Source: Pseudomonas purpurea | GTDB lineage: Bacteria; Pseudomonadota; Gammaproteobacteria; Pseudomonadales; Pseudomonadaceae | DNA length: 64,000 bases | Assembly (NCBI RefSeq): GCF_039908635.1 | Contig: NZ_CP150918.1 | Coordinates: 434,001-498,000, forward strand | Direction: 5' to 3' | In this document: in pieces, positions 53,441 through 62,315 of the stretch | How the letters are laid out: every line of letters begins with the position of its first letter | How positions within the stretch are numbered: the stretch's first letter is position 1 | Made by a program: the position numbers and the translations under genes | The notes under the pieces: model-generated | What the model was told of the DNA's origin: nothing | The model's input: the letters and a program-made list of their open reading frames with translations, nothing else | Databases searched by the model: none

Positions 53441-55339
53441 ATGAACCGCTCACATCGCTTCGGCACCTCTGGCGCATTGCTGCGTTCACTGTTCTTCATG
53501 GTCCTGTTGATCCCGGGGTGGGCGACTGCCGAGCAGCAGCGCTGGCAACTGGCGATGAACAACGCCGAGCTGCGGGACATCATTGATGAGATGTCATCGA
53601 TCCTGGGCACGACCGTGATCCTCGATCCCAGGGTTCAAGGGCGCATCACCGTGATGTCCAGGCAGGCGCTGGATCGCGAGGGTGTGCGACGGCTGTTCTA
53701 TTCGGTGCTCGATGCCCACAACTTCACGGTGATCGATCAAGGTGACCGGATCCTCATCACCCCCGTGGCGGAAGCCAAGACCCGTGCCAGCCAGGGCGAT
53801 CCGCGCACGTCCCGGGATGGGCAGTTCGTGACCGAAGTCATCGCGCTCGGCGCCAGCAGCGCCTCCGATCTGGCGGGGTTGGTGCGGCCGCTGGTGTCGA
53901 CCAACGGTTATGTCGGCCCGTCCGTCTCGGCCAATGCGCTGGTAGTCACCGATACCGCGAGCAACGTTCGGCGGATCGGGCAGGTGGTGCGTCAACTCGA
54001 TTCCGGGACGAAAAATGCCCACACCCTCGTTACGTTGCGCCATGGCCTGGCGGCGGACATCGCCAAGGTGCTGGAGGCCTCTTTGGGCAAGTCGGGTGCC
54101 GAAGCCGGAAGCCTGGTGATTGCCGACCCGCGGGCTAACCGCCTGGTGGTGGTCGGCCCCGCGGCAGCGCGCCAACGTCTGGTTCAACTGGCCGGTTCCC
54201 TGGATGTTCCGGCGACGAGCAAACTCGATAACGCGCGGGTCATCCGTTTGCACCACAGTGATGCCAAGCAATTGGCCGAGGTGCTGGATGCGCTGGGGCA
54301 GGGCTTCAACGTGCAGTCGGGCGGCAGCGGCTCAAAAGACGCGATGCCGGCGACACCGGTGATGGTCAAGGCTGACGAGCGGCAGAATGCGTTGGTGGTG
54401 TTTGCCGATCCGGCGCAACTGCGGACCCTGGAAAACATCGTCCGCGAGCTCGATCAACCGCGCGCCCAGGTATTGATTCACGCCGCCATCGTGGAGATCT
54501 CCGGCGACATCGTCGAAGCACTGGGTGTGCAGTGGGGGCTGGACAGTGGCAACGCGAAAGGGCTCATCAACTTCCCCGGTACCGGCGTGCCGGTCCTTGG
54601 CGGATTGAATTTCGATGACAAGAATCCGGCCCCGGAGGGTTCGTTGTTGCGCCTGGGTGGCGGCAATTTTGGTGCCCTGATTTCAGCACTGGCGAGCAAC
54701 AGTCGCAGCAACCTGTTGTCGACTCCCAGCCTGCTGACCCTGGACAACCAGGAAGCGGAAATCATCGTTGGCCAGAACGTGCCCTTCAAGACCGGCTCCT
54801 ACGCCACCAACAGCAGCGGTGCGGACAATCCGTTCACTACCGTGGAGCGCAAGGATGTCGGGATCAGCCTGAAGATCCGCCCGCACATCAACGAAGGCTC
54901 GATTCTGCGCCTGGAGGTCGAGCAGGAAATCTCCGACATCGCACCGTCGGTGTCGGGCGTGGATTCCTCCGACCTGATTACCAACAAGCGTGCCCTCAAA
55001 AGCACGATCCTCGCCAACGATGGCGAAATCATCGTGATCGGCGGCCTGATCAAGGACAGCGTCCGGACTCAGGAAAGCGGCGTGCCGTTGTTACGCAGCA
55101 TTCCGTACCTCGGCGCGCTGTTTCGCTGGACCAAGGACACCCAGACCAAAAGCAACCTGATGGTGTTTCTGCGCCCGACCATTGTGCGCTCCCGTCAGGA
55201 CGTTGCCGATATCAGCGAGGACCGCTACAAGGCCCTGCGTGAGCTGAGTCAACCCACCGGGCGACAGAGCAATTCGTTGCGGCTGCCAGTGGACCCCCAT
55301 GAACTGTTCGATGACAACCGCGAGCGTCGCGCCCCATGA
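53441..55339 (+). CDS. gspD: Type II secretion secretin GspD
   Basis: Outer-membrane channel of the type II system, 632 residues. A signal peptide (about 1-30) leads to N0 (LAMNNAELRDIIDEMSSILG), N1 (VTEVIALGASSASDLAGLVR), N2 (TLVTLRHGLAADIAKVLEAS) and N3 (VIRLHHSDAKQLAEVLDALG), with the core showing ARAQ-like RAQVLIHAAIVEI, LSTPSLLTLDNQEAEIIVGQ and VPLLRSIPYLGALFR. No lipobox or clear pilotin-binding S domain is seen. It starts one base after the gspC stop. Confidence 0.94.
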   Translation: MNRSHRFGTSGALLRSLFFMVLLIPGWATAEQQRWQLAMNNAELRDIIDEMSSILGTTVILDPRVQGRITVMSRQALDREGVRRLFYSVLDAHNFTVIDQGDRILITPVAEAKTRASQGDPRTSRDGQFVTEVIALGASSASDLAGLVRPLVSTNGYVGPSVSANALVVTDTASNVRRIGQVVRQLDSGTKNAHTLVTLRHGLAADIAKVLEASLGKSGAEAGSLVIADPRANRLVVVGPAAARQRLVQLAGSLDVPATSKLDNARVIRLHHSDAKQLAEVLDALGQGFNVQSGGSGSKDAMPATPVMVKADERQNALVVFADPAQLRTLENIVRELDQPRAQVLIHAAIVEISGDIVEALGVQWGLDSGNAKGLINFPGTGVPVLGGLNFDDKNPAPEGSLLRLGGGNFGALISALASNSRSNLLSTPSLLTLDNQEAEIIVGQNVPFKTGSYATNSSGADNPFTTVERKDVGISLKIRPHINEGSILRLEVEQEISDIAPSVSGVDSSDLITNKRALKSTILANDGEIIVIGGLIKDSVRTQESGVPLLRSIPYLGALFRWTKDTQTKSNLMVFLRPTIVRSRQDVADISEDRYKALRELSQPTGRQSNSLRLPVDPHELFDDNRERRAP

Positions 55340-56811
55340 CGAATCAGGCGTGGGGCTGCGAGCAACTGCCGTTTGGTTTCGCCCGACGCCTGGGCGTGTT
55401 GCTTGAAGGCTCGGGCGAGGCGTTGAGTTTGTCGATCCGCAGCGATACGCCGCTGACGGCATTGGCGGAAGTCCGACGGGTGACGGGGCGTGAGCTGCCG
55501 GTTCAGGTCCTTGAGCCTGCGTTGTTTGCAACACGCCTGGCGAGCGCTTACCGCGAAGGTCAGAGCGCCGCCGAACAGGTCGCTCAAGGGCTGGATGAAG
55601 AGCTCGACCTGTTGAGCCTGGCCGACCAGCTCCCGCAGACCGCCGACCTGCTGGAACAGGAAGGCGACGCGCCGATCATCCGCCTGATCAACGCGTTGCT
55701 CAGTGAAGCGGTGCGCGAAAAAGCCTCGGATGTTCACCTGGAAACCTTCGAGCAGTACCTGTCGGTGCGCATGCGGGTGGATGGGCAACTGCGCGAAGTG
55801 CTCCGGCCCCGGCGTGAGTTGGCCAACCTGTTGGTGTCGCGGATCAAGGTCATGGCCCGCCTCGATATAGCTGAAAAGCGCGTGCCGCAGGACGGCCGCA
55901 TTGCGTTGCGCCTGGCCGGGCACGAAGTGGATGTGCGGGTTTCGACCCTGCCGTCGGCCCATGGCGAGCGCGTGGTGTTGCGCCTGCTCGACAAACAGGC
56001 CGGGCGCCTCGACTTGCAGCGCCTGGGCATGCCGCCCGACACCCTGGCGTGCTTTGAGCGGATTCTCGGCAGGCCCCACGGGATTTTCCTGGTGACGGGC
56101 CCCACCGGCTCCGGCAAGACCACCAGCCTGTACGCGGCGCTGGCCAGCCTGAATGACCAGACCCGCAACATCCTCACGGTGGAAGACCCGATCGAATACC
56201 ACTTGCCGGGGATTGGCCAGACGCCGGTCAACCCTAAGGTCGAGATGACGTTTGCCCGTGGCTTGCGGGCCATTCTGCGACAGGACCCGGACGTGGTGAT
56301 GGTCGGTGAGATCCGTGATCGGGAAACCGCCGAAATCGCCGTGCAGGCGTCGTTGACCGGGCATCTGGTGTTGTCGACCTTGCACACCAACAGCGCGGTC
56401 GGCGCGGTCACCCGGTTGCTGGACATGGGCGTCGACGCGTACTTGCTGGCGTCGTCGCTGGTCGGCGTGCTCGCGCAACGCTTGTTGCGCACCCTTTGCC
56501 CGCATTGCAAGGAAGCCTGCGAGGCGGACCCGGTGGCGTGTCGGCGACTGGGCGTCGAGGGCGCGGCAAGGCTGTTCAAGGCCCGAGGATGCGCGCAGTG
56601 CCAGCAAGGCTATCGCGGGCGGATGGGTATCTATGAGCTGGTGAGCATCACGCCGGCCTTTTCGACGTTGATTCATCAGGGTGCCAGTGAGCAAGCCTTG
56701 GCAGAGGCCGCGCGCGCGCATTCGCGCAGCTTGTTCCAGGATGGCCAGCGGCTGGTGCTCGAGGGCCTCACCAGTCTCGATGAACTGCTGCGCGTCAGTC
56801 AGGAGGACTAG
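55336..56811 (+). CDS. gspE: Type II secretion ATPase GspE
   Basis: Cytoplasmic motor that drives pseudopilus assembly, 491 residues. Walker A is GPTGSGKTT (255-263), the Asp box lies around TVEDPIEYHLPG, Walker B around DPDVVMVGEIRD (317-328) and the His box near GHLVLSTLHTN. A four-cysteine zinc element is present at CPHC (388, 391) and CAQC (419, 422). The N-terminal GspL-binding domain is compact. The start overlaps gspD by four bases. Confidence 0.95.
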   Translation: MTNQAWGCEQLPFGFARRLGVLLEGSGEALSLSIRSDTPLTALAEVRRVTGRELPVQVLEPALFATRLASAYREGQSAAEQVAQGLDEELDLLSLADQLPQTADLLEQEGDAPIIRLINALLSEAVREKASDVHLETFEQYLSVRMRVDGQLREVLRPRRELANLLVSRIKVMARLDIAEKRVPQDGRIALRLAGHEVDVRVSTLPSAHGERVVLRLLDKQAGRLDLQRLGMPPDTLACFERILGRPHGIFLVTGPTGSGKTTSLYAALASLNDQTRNILTVEDPIEYHLPGIGQTPVNPKVEMTFARGLRAILRQDPDVVMVGEIRDRETAEIAVQASLTGHLVLSTLHTNSAVGAVTRLLDMGVDAYLLASSLVGVLAQRLLRTLCPHCKEACEADPVACRRLGVEGAARLFKARGCAQCQQGYRGRMGIYELVSITPAFSTLIHQGASEQALAEAARAHSRSLFQDGQRLVLEGLTSLDELLRVSQED

Positions 56812-56814
56812 CCC

Positions 56815-58026
56815 ATGCCGGGATTCGAGTACCGCGCCCAGGACCGTAAAGGTCGCCCGTGCAAAGGCGTGCAGGAAGCCGACAGCCCACGGCACGCCCG
56901 GCAATTGCTGCGCGAGAAGGGCTTGTTGCCGAGCCACGTGGGGGCGGCAAAACACCTGCGTGTCAAAGGGGCGGTGTTTGCCCTCGGGACGAAGCTGGCG
57001 CCCGGCGAACTGGCGCTGTTGACCTTGCAGTTGTCGACGCTGATTCAGGCCGGTCTGCCCTTGGAGGAGTCCTTGCGGGCCGTCGCGGCGCAGAGCGAAA
57101 AGAACCGGGTCAGCGCGTTGCTGGCGGCAGTGCGGGCGCGGGTGATGGAAGGTCATGCCTTGGCCACGGCGTTAGGCGGATTTCCTCGGGCGTTTCCCGA
57201 GTTGTTTCGCGCCACCATCGCGGCAGGTGAGCGCTCTGGGCATCTGGGGCATGTGCTTGAGCAACTGGCGGTCTATACCGAGGCCCGCCAGGCATCGCGC
57301 CAACGGATTCAACTGGCGCTGGTGTATCCGATGATCCTGATGTGTGCGTCGCTGGCTATCGTCGGTTTCCTGCTCGGCTATGTGGTGCCGGATGTGGTGA
57401 AGATTTTCGTCGACAGCGGTCAGCCGTTACCGCCGCTGACCCGCGGCATGATCCTGATCAGTGACGGCGTGCGTAGCCATGGCGTGATTATGCTGGGGGT
57501 GTTGTCGGTCCTGGTGCTGCTGGGGCGTTGGGCTCTGGTTCAGCCTCGATTGCGCCTGCGCTGGCATGCGCTGGTGTTGCGGTTGCCGCTGTTGGGCGGG
57601 GTGCTGCGCGCCATGGAGGCGGCGCGGTTTGCCAGCACCCTGGCGATTCTTGGCAAGAGTGCGGTGCCTTTGGTCGATGCGCTGGAAATCGCGGCGGCGG
57701 TGATCGGCAACCTGACGATTCGCCACCGCATGCACGACGTTGCACGGTCGGTGCGCGAGGGCGGCACCCTGACGCAAGGCCTGGAACAGGGGGGGGATAT
57801 CCCGCCCATGATGCTGCACATGATTGCCAGCGGCGAACGGGCGGGCGAGCTCGACCGCCTGCTGGCGCGGGCCGCCGAGCAGCAGGAAAAGACCCTCGCG
57901 GCGCGGATCGCGCTTGTCGTGAGCCTGTTTGAACCGGTCATGCTGGTGCTGATGGGCGGCGTCGTGCTGCTGATCGTCATGGCCATTCTTCTACCCATTC
58001 TTAGCCTGAACCAACTGGTGAGTTGA
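56815..58026 (+). CDS. gspF: Type II secretion inner-membrane platform protein GspF
   Basis: Polytopic platform protein of 403 residues with two repeated cytoplasmic helical domains and three membrane helices (about 170-190, 220-240 and 372-395). The start FEYRAQDRKGRPCKGVQEA and the motif FRATIAAGERSGHLGHVLEQ, repeated as HMIASGERAGELDRLLARAA, are typical. It begins three bases after gspE. Confidence 0.95.
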   Translation: MPGFEYRAQDRKGRPCKGVQEADSPRHARQLLREKGLLPSHVGAAKHLRVKGAVFALGTKLAPGELALLTLQLSTLIQAGLPLEESLRAVAAQSEKNRVSALLAAVRARVMEGHALATALGGFPRAFPELFRATIAAGERSGHLGHVLEQLAVYTEARQASRQRIQLALVYPMILMCASLAIVGFLLGYVVPDVVKIFVDSGQPLPPLTRGMILISDGVRSHGVIMLGVLSVLVLLGRWALVQPRLRLRWHALVLRLPLLGGVLRAMEAARFASTLAILGKSAVPLVDALEIAAAVIGNLTIRHRMHDVARSVREGGTLTQGLEQGGDIPPMMLHMIASGERAGELDRLLARAAEQQEKTLAARIALVVSLFEPVMLVLMGGVVLLIVMAILLPILSLNQLVS

Positions 58027-58029
58027 ACG

Positions 58030-58485
58030 ATGAATCCTGCCCGTAACACAACCCTGCGCGGCCAACGTGGCTTTACCCTGATCGAAATCATGGTGGTGGT
58101 GGTCATCATTGGCGTGCTCGGTGCGATCGTCGTGCCGCAGTTCATGAGCCGCCCCGACCAGGCCAAGGTCACGGCGGCGCGCACCGACATTCTGGCGATC
58201 TCCACGAGCCTGGAAATGTACCGCCTCGACAACTTCAACTACCCCTCCACCCAGCAAGGGTTGGAAGCCTTGGTCAAACGCCCGTCGGGCACACCGGTGC
58301 CACGCAACTGGAGCCCTCAGGGGTATCTCAAAGGCTTGCCGGTGGACCCTTGGGGAACGCCGTATCAGTACCTCAATCCCGGGGTGAATTCGGCCGATGG
58401 CAGTTATGACCTGTATTCCCTCGGCGCCGACGGCGTGTCCGGCGGCGAAGGTCATGCTGCCGACATCGGCAACTGGGGAGATTGA
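58030..58485 (+). CDS. gspG: Type II secretion major pseudopilin GspG
   Basis: Main pseudopilus subunit. A 14-residue leader ends with Gly before the prepilin-peptidase site FTLIEIMVVVVIIGVLGAIV, with Glu at +5. The globular part has the family marks YPSTQQGLEALV, PWGTPYQYLNPG and the calcium-site region SLGADGVSGGEGHAADIGNW. It has 151 residues. The peptidase itself is not encoded in this window, so PilD from the pilus locus presumably processes it. Confidence 0.96.
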   Translation: MNPARNTTLRGQRGFTLIEIMVVVVIIGVLGAIVVPQFMSRPDQAKVTAARTDILAISTSLEMYRLDNFNYPSTQQGLEALVKRPSGTPVPRNWSPQGYLKGLPVDPWGTPYQYLNPGVNSADGSYDLYSLGADGVSGGEGHAADIGNWGD

Positions 58486-58488
58486 AGG

Positions 58489-58956
58489 GTGCGCCAGGCA
58501 TGCCGGGGTTTTACCTTGCTGGAGCTGATGGTCGTCATGGTGCTGATCGGCGTGCTGCTGGGCATGGTGGGGCTGGCCACCGGCAACCATTCCGCCAGCC
58601 TGGCTCGCCAGGAGGCCAACGGGTTGATCCAGCTGTTGCAGACGCTGCGCGAGCACGCCGTGCTTGAAGGTCGCGAGTACGGTCTGCGGCTGGAGCCCGA
58701 GGGTTATCAGGTGCTGAGGCTCGAGGGTCAGGCGTGGCGGCCGGCCGGCAGCGCTTATCGATTGCCGCAGGGCCTTCAACTGCGTCTGGCGCAAACCGGT
58801 CAGGCTTCGGCGCTCGGGGAGCGCCCCGGTCAGCCACACCTGTTGATACTCAGCAGCGACGAAAACACCGCGTTCACCTTGCACCTGCAAACCGATCAAC
58901 ACGTGCTGATCAGCCTCTCCAGCGATGGCCTGAGTGAGGCGGCCCTCGATGAGTAA
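58489..58956 (+). CDS. gspH: Type II secretion minor pseudopilin GspH
   Basis: Minor pseudopilin with a 7-residue leader (MRQACRG) and FTLLELMVVMVLIGVLLGMV. The 155-residue product has a GspH-like beta-rich body (RQEANGLIQLLQTLREHAVL, REYGLRLEPEGYQVLRL). It begins three bases after gspG at a GTG codon and overlaps gspI. Confidence 0.92.
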   Translation: MRQACRGFTLLELMVVMVLIGVLLGMVGLATGNHSASLARQEANGLIQLLQTLREHAVLEGREYGLRLEPEGYQVLRLEGQAWRPAGSAYRLPQGLQLRLAQTGQASALGERPGQPHLLILSSDENTAFTLHLQTDQHVLISLSSDGLSEAALDE

Positions 58957-59350
58957 GCGCAAGCCCGGGAAGTCGCGTCCGTCACGCCGTCGGCATCGGG
59001 GTTTTACCTTGCTGGAAATCATGATTGCACTGGTGGTGTTTGCCGCGCTGGCGGCCGCCGTGATGGCGGCGGGGCAATACGCCCTCAAGCAGAACGCACG
59101 CCTGGAAGAGCAAATGTGCGGTGCCTGGATTGCCGACAATCACTTGAGCGAATTGCAGTTGGGGGCCGCTCCGGCTCAGGGGGTGGAACACCTGAACCGA
59201 CATTTCGATCGGCGTGACTGGAGCCTGAGCCAGACGATCAGCCCGGCAGCCGACCCGCGCCTGCTCAAGGTCGAACTCAGTGTCAGCCGTTCGGGCAGTG
59301 ACCGGGTTGTGCATCACACCACCGGTTGGATTGATGCCCGTGAGCAATAG
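58949..59350 (+). CDS. gspI: Type II secretion minor pseudopilin GspI
   Basis: Minor pseudopilin of the tip complex, 133 residues from the ATG at 58949, which overlaps the gspH stop; a GTG at 58934 would add five residues. The unusually basic 18-residue leader (KRKPGKSRPSRRRHRG) precedes FTLLEIMIALVVFAALAAAV. The conserved WIADNHLSELQL segment is typical of GspI. Confidence 0.92.
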   Translation: MSKRKPGKSRPSRRRHRGFTLLEIMIALVVFAALAAAVMAAGQYALKQNARLEEQMCGAWIADNHLSELQLGAAPAQGVEHLNRHFDRRDWSLSQTISPAADPRLLKVELSVSRSGSDRVVHHTTGWIDAREQ

Positions 59351-59891
59351 ACAGCACGGTTTCACCTTGCTTGAACTGGTGATCGCCATGGCGATTTTCG
59401 CGGTGCTGGGCCTGGCCTGCTGGCGGCTGTTCGATGGGGTGATCAGGGCCGAGCGTATTAGCTCATCCCATGAGCGCGACATGCGCACCTTGCAGCGAGC
59501 CATCGCGGTGATCGAGCGCGATGTCTTGCAGGTGACGACACAGCCGATGGTGCTCAGCGAAGGTGTCTTGCAGTTGCAGCGCGGTAACTGGCGCAACCCG
59601 CTGGATGAGGCGCGCAGCGAGGTGCTGAACGTCACCTATCGTCTGGACAAGGGCACGCTCTGGCGTGAGAGCCTGAGCGCGGAGCTGCTTGGGCGGCAGC
59701 GGCAAAAACTGTTGAGCGACGTCCGCGAGTTGCAGTGGCGGTTGTACGACGACAAGCAAGGCTGGCGCAGCGAATGGCCAGTGAGCCGTGGCCATCCGGT
59801 GTATGGGCCGAAGGCCCTGGAAATCACGTTTTCGACACAGCGCTTCGAACCGATTCGTCGGGTCTTGCTGTTACCGGGGAGCGGCTCATGA
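59340..59891 (+). CDS. gspJ: Type II secretion minor pseudopilin GspJ
   Basis: Minor pseudopilin, 183 residues from the GTG at 59340 (MSNRQHG leader), which overlaps the gspI stop and has GGA nine bases upstream; an ATG at 59334 is the alternative. The cleavage site is followed by FTLLELVIAMAIFAVLGLAC. Typical GspJ stretches are RTLQRAIAVIERDVLQVTTQ and REFQW-like VRELQWRLYDD. Confidence 0.91.
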   Translation: MSNRQHGFTLLELVIAMAIFAVLGLACWRLFDGVIRAERISSSHERDMRTLQRAIAVIERDVLQVTTQPMVLSEGVLQLQRGNWRNPLDEARSEVLNVTYRLDKGTLWRESLSAELLGRQRQKLLSDVRELQWRLYDDKQGWRSEWPVSRGHPVYGPKALEITFSTQRFEPIRRVLLLPGSGS

Positions 59892-60748
59892 GTCGGCAAC
59901 AGGGTGTGGCGCTGATCAGCGTGCTGTTGGTCATGAGCCTGGCGTTGCTGCTCACGGGCGCGATGTTGCGCAACCATCGGCTGGTGGTCAAAAGCACCGC
60001 GCAACAGTTGCATCAAGTGCAACTGCGGCAGTTGGGTTTTGCCGGCGAGCGCTGGGCCTTGCACCTGTTGCGCAGCCCCGAGATGCAAGCGTCCAGAAGC
60101 GTCAACCTGGCACAAGCGTGGGCGCGGGCAACGCCGCCATTCGAGGTCGACGGCGGGACGCTGGACATTCGTGTGGAAGACCTGGCTGCGCGCTTCAACC
60201 TTTCTGCGCTGTTGACCGGCGGCCAAGTCGACGCACTGACACAACAGCGTTGGGTGCGATTGCTGGCCCTGTTGCCAATCCACAGTGCCGACCTTGAGAA
60301 CCTCTCTGCTTCCCATCCGGGCGGGTTGACCGATCTTAGCCAATTGCGCGCAGTGCCGGGTGTCGACGCCGAGGTGTTGCGACGGTTGCGGCCGATGGTG
60401 GCGCTGTTGCCCAAGGACGCGAGCCTGAACATCAACACCGCATCGTTGCCGCAACTGATGACACTCGACGGCATGACCGACGCGATGGCCCGGGCGCTGG
60501 TGCAACAGCGCCCGCACACCGGTTATCGCTCGGTTCAGGCGTTCGTCGAGGACCCTTTACTCGCCGGGCTTGAACTGGGCAGTCATGGCCTGGGGCTGAG
60601 CAGCCGCTGGTTTCGGATCACGGTGGACGTGGCCTTCGGGCAAAGCCGTGTGCAACTGGTCAGCGACGTGGCGCTCGACGCCAAAACCCGGCAGGTGAGC
60701 GTCTTGCAACGACGGTTCCTGAGCTCACCGACAAGCGAGGCCTTGTGA
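59888..60748 (+). CDS. gspK: Type II secretion minor pseudopilin GspK
   Basis: Largest minor pseudopilin, 286 residues, thought to cap the pseudopilus. The leader MSRQQG is followed by VALISVLLVMSLALLLTGAM, without Glu at +5, which is characteristic of GspK. The body shows VEDLAARFNLSALL and two helix-hairpin regions (LNINTASLPQLMTLDGM). The ATG at 59888 overlaps gspJ by four bases. Confidence 0.93.
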   Translation: MSRQQGVALISVLLVMSLALLLTGAMLRNHRLVVKSTAQQLHQVQLRQLGFAGERWALHLLRSPEMQASRSVNLAQAWARATPPFEVDGGTLDIRVEDLAARFNLSALLTGGQVDALTQQRWVRLLALLPIHSADLENLSASHPGGLTDLSQLRAVPGVDAEVLRRLRPMVALLPKDASLNINTASLPQLMTLDGMTDAMARALVQQRPHTGYRSVQAFVEDPLLAGLELGSHGLGLSSRWFRITVDVAFGQSRVQLVSDVALDAKTRQVSVLQRRFLSSPTSEAL

Positions 60749-61845
60749 TGAACCATTGGCTTTACCTCAGCGCCGAGGGGCTCGCCGAACCCTCGGCGCA
60801 GTGGTCCTGTTGCCTGGTGTCAGCAGCGGGCGAACGGACCGTCCTCACGCTCGCCGATGCAGGCCGACGGTTGCAAGGGCAGGCCGTTCACCTGGTGTTG
60901 CCGATGGAGATGTGCGGCTGGCTCCAGACCGAAAAATGGCCCTCGCGACGTCGGCCCACCGTGCAGGCCATAGCCTTTGCCATCGAAGACCAATTGAGCG
61001 AAGACCTGGACGCATTGCACCTGACTGTCGGCCCGCGAGACCCGCAGGGGCGCTATCCGCTGTGGGTGATCAACCGGCAGCGTTTTGCAGCGCTGCTGGC
61101 GTTGGCCACCGGGTTGGGGATCACGCCTGGCACCGTGCAGGTGGATGCTGACCGCTTGCCGGGCGATCAGGCCTATGGCGTGTGGTGGTTGGGGCGCTGG
61201 CTGCTGGGCGGCACACTGGAGGCGCGCCTTGCCGTGTCGGCGGATGGATTGGCCGCCCTCAAGCCTGGCCTGCCTGAGACCCTCTGCTGGCGGGAAGACG
61301 GGTATGCAACGCTCCATGGTCACGCCGCTGCGAGGCCGCCGATCAACGTGCTGCAGGGTGAGTTTCGTCGGGGCCGCCGACGTTTCCCGTGGTCGACGGC
61401 GCTGGTCTCGGCCACGTTGCTGTTCACCCTGGGGTGGGGATTCATGCACGCACGCAGCGATTTTTTCGAGGGTCAGGCGCAACGTTTGTATGCACAGAGC
61501 GAACAGCAGTTCAGGGCTTTGTATCCACAGCAGACCCGCATCGTCGATCTGTCGGCACAACTCAAGGCGTTGCAAAAACAGACTCGCGTCAGTGCACAGG
61601 ACACGCAGGTCGCACGGTTGCTGAAACTGACCGAACAGGTGATCGGCGCGAGCAGCGTCGAAGTGCAGCGCATCGAGTATCGTGTTGGCGACGGGTGGAA
61701 GCTGCAACTCACCGCTGGCAGTTTTGCGGAACTGGAACAACTGCGCGAACGCGGTCAGAGCAGCGGCTTGCCGATCCGGCTGGGCAGCGCGAGCAAAGTG
61801 CAGGACCGTGTTCAGGCACTGCTGACACTGGAGAACCAACCATGA
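60748..61845 (+). CDS. gspL: Type II secretion protein GspL
   Basis: Bitopic platform protein whose actin-like cytoplasmic domain binds GspE, 365 residues. The cytoplasmic part shows VHLVLPMEMCGWL and AIAFAIEDQLSEDLDALHL. One membrane helix (about 213-233) is followed by a periplasmic ferredoxin-like domain. ATG 60748 overlaps the gspK stop and has AGG seven bases upstream; the GTG at 60745 is the alternative start. Confidence 0.9.
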   Translation: MNHWLYLSAEGLAEPSAQWSCCLVSAAGERTVLTLADAGRRLQGQAVHLVLPMEMCGWLQTEKWPSRRRPTVQAIAFAIEDQLSEDLDALHLTVGPRDPQGRYPLWVINRQRFAALLALATGLGITPGTVQVDADRLPGDQAYGVWWLGRWLLGGTLEARLAVSADGLAALKPGLPETLCWREDGYATLHGHAAARPPINVLQGEFRRGRRRFPWSTALVSATLLFTLGWGFMHARSDFFEGQAQRLYAQSEQQFRALYPQQTRIVDLSAQLKALQKQTRVSAQDTQVARLLKLTEQVIGASSVEVQRIEYRVGDGWKLQLTAGSFAELEQLRERGQSSGLPIRLGSASKVQDRVQALLTLENQP

Positions 61846-62315
61846 CACTGCGCTCACCGAAGCCGCCAGCCATCGTGACACAGACCTGGAATCGACTGAC
61901 GCTGCGCGACCGACAGGCGCTGAGTGTTCTGGGAGGCTTACTGGTTGCGGTGCTGGCTTTTGTCGGGTTATGGCAACCGGCCCAACAGCGTCTTGCAGTG
62001 GCTGAGCGTGTGTATCAGCAGCGTCAGGTTCTGGCCGCCGAGGTCAGCCGCGCCCAGGCACCGAGTGCCGGGGCCGTCGATGCACAACCGCTGTCGACCC
62101 GGCTCAGTGAGCGCGCATTGGCCGACGGCCTCGACCTGCAACAACTGGAGGTGCAAGGCGAGGTCTTGCGCCTGACCCTGAGTGGCGATGCGCGGGCACT
62201 GCTGGTCTGGTTGCACCAGACCGAACTGGACGGCGCCGTGCTGCAATCGCTGACCCTGAACAAACGGGGGGAGCGGTTGGAGGCACAACTGGTGGTCCAG
62301 GGTCACACCGGCTGA
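61842..62315 (+). CDS. gspM: Type II secretion protein GspM
   Basis: Small bitopic partner of GspL, 157 residues: cytoplasmic start with WNRLTLRDRQALSVLGGLL entering the membrane helix (about 28-46), then WQPAQQRLAVAERVYQQRQV and a periplasmic domain. It overlaps gspL by four bases and ends the operon. No gspN, gspO or pilotin gene follows. Its 3' end overlaps the convergent MFS gene by 13 bp. Confidence 0.9.
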   Translation: MTLRSPKPPAIVTQTWNRLTLRDRQALSVLGGLLVAVLAFVGLWQPAQQRLAVAERVYQQRQVLAAEVSRAQAPSAGAVDAQPLSTRLSERALADGLDLQQLEVQGEVLRLTLSGDARALLVWLHQTELDGAVLQSLTLNKRGERLEAQLVVQGHTG

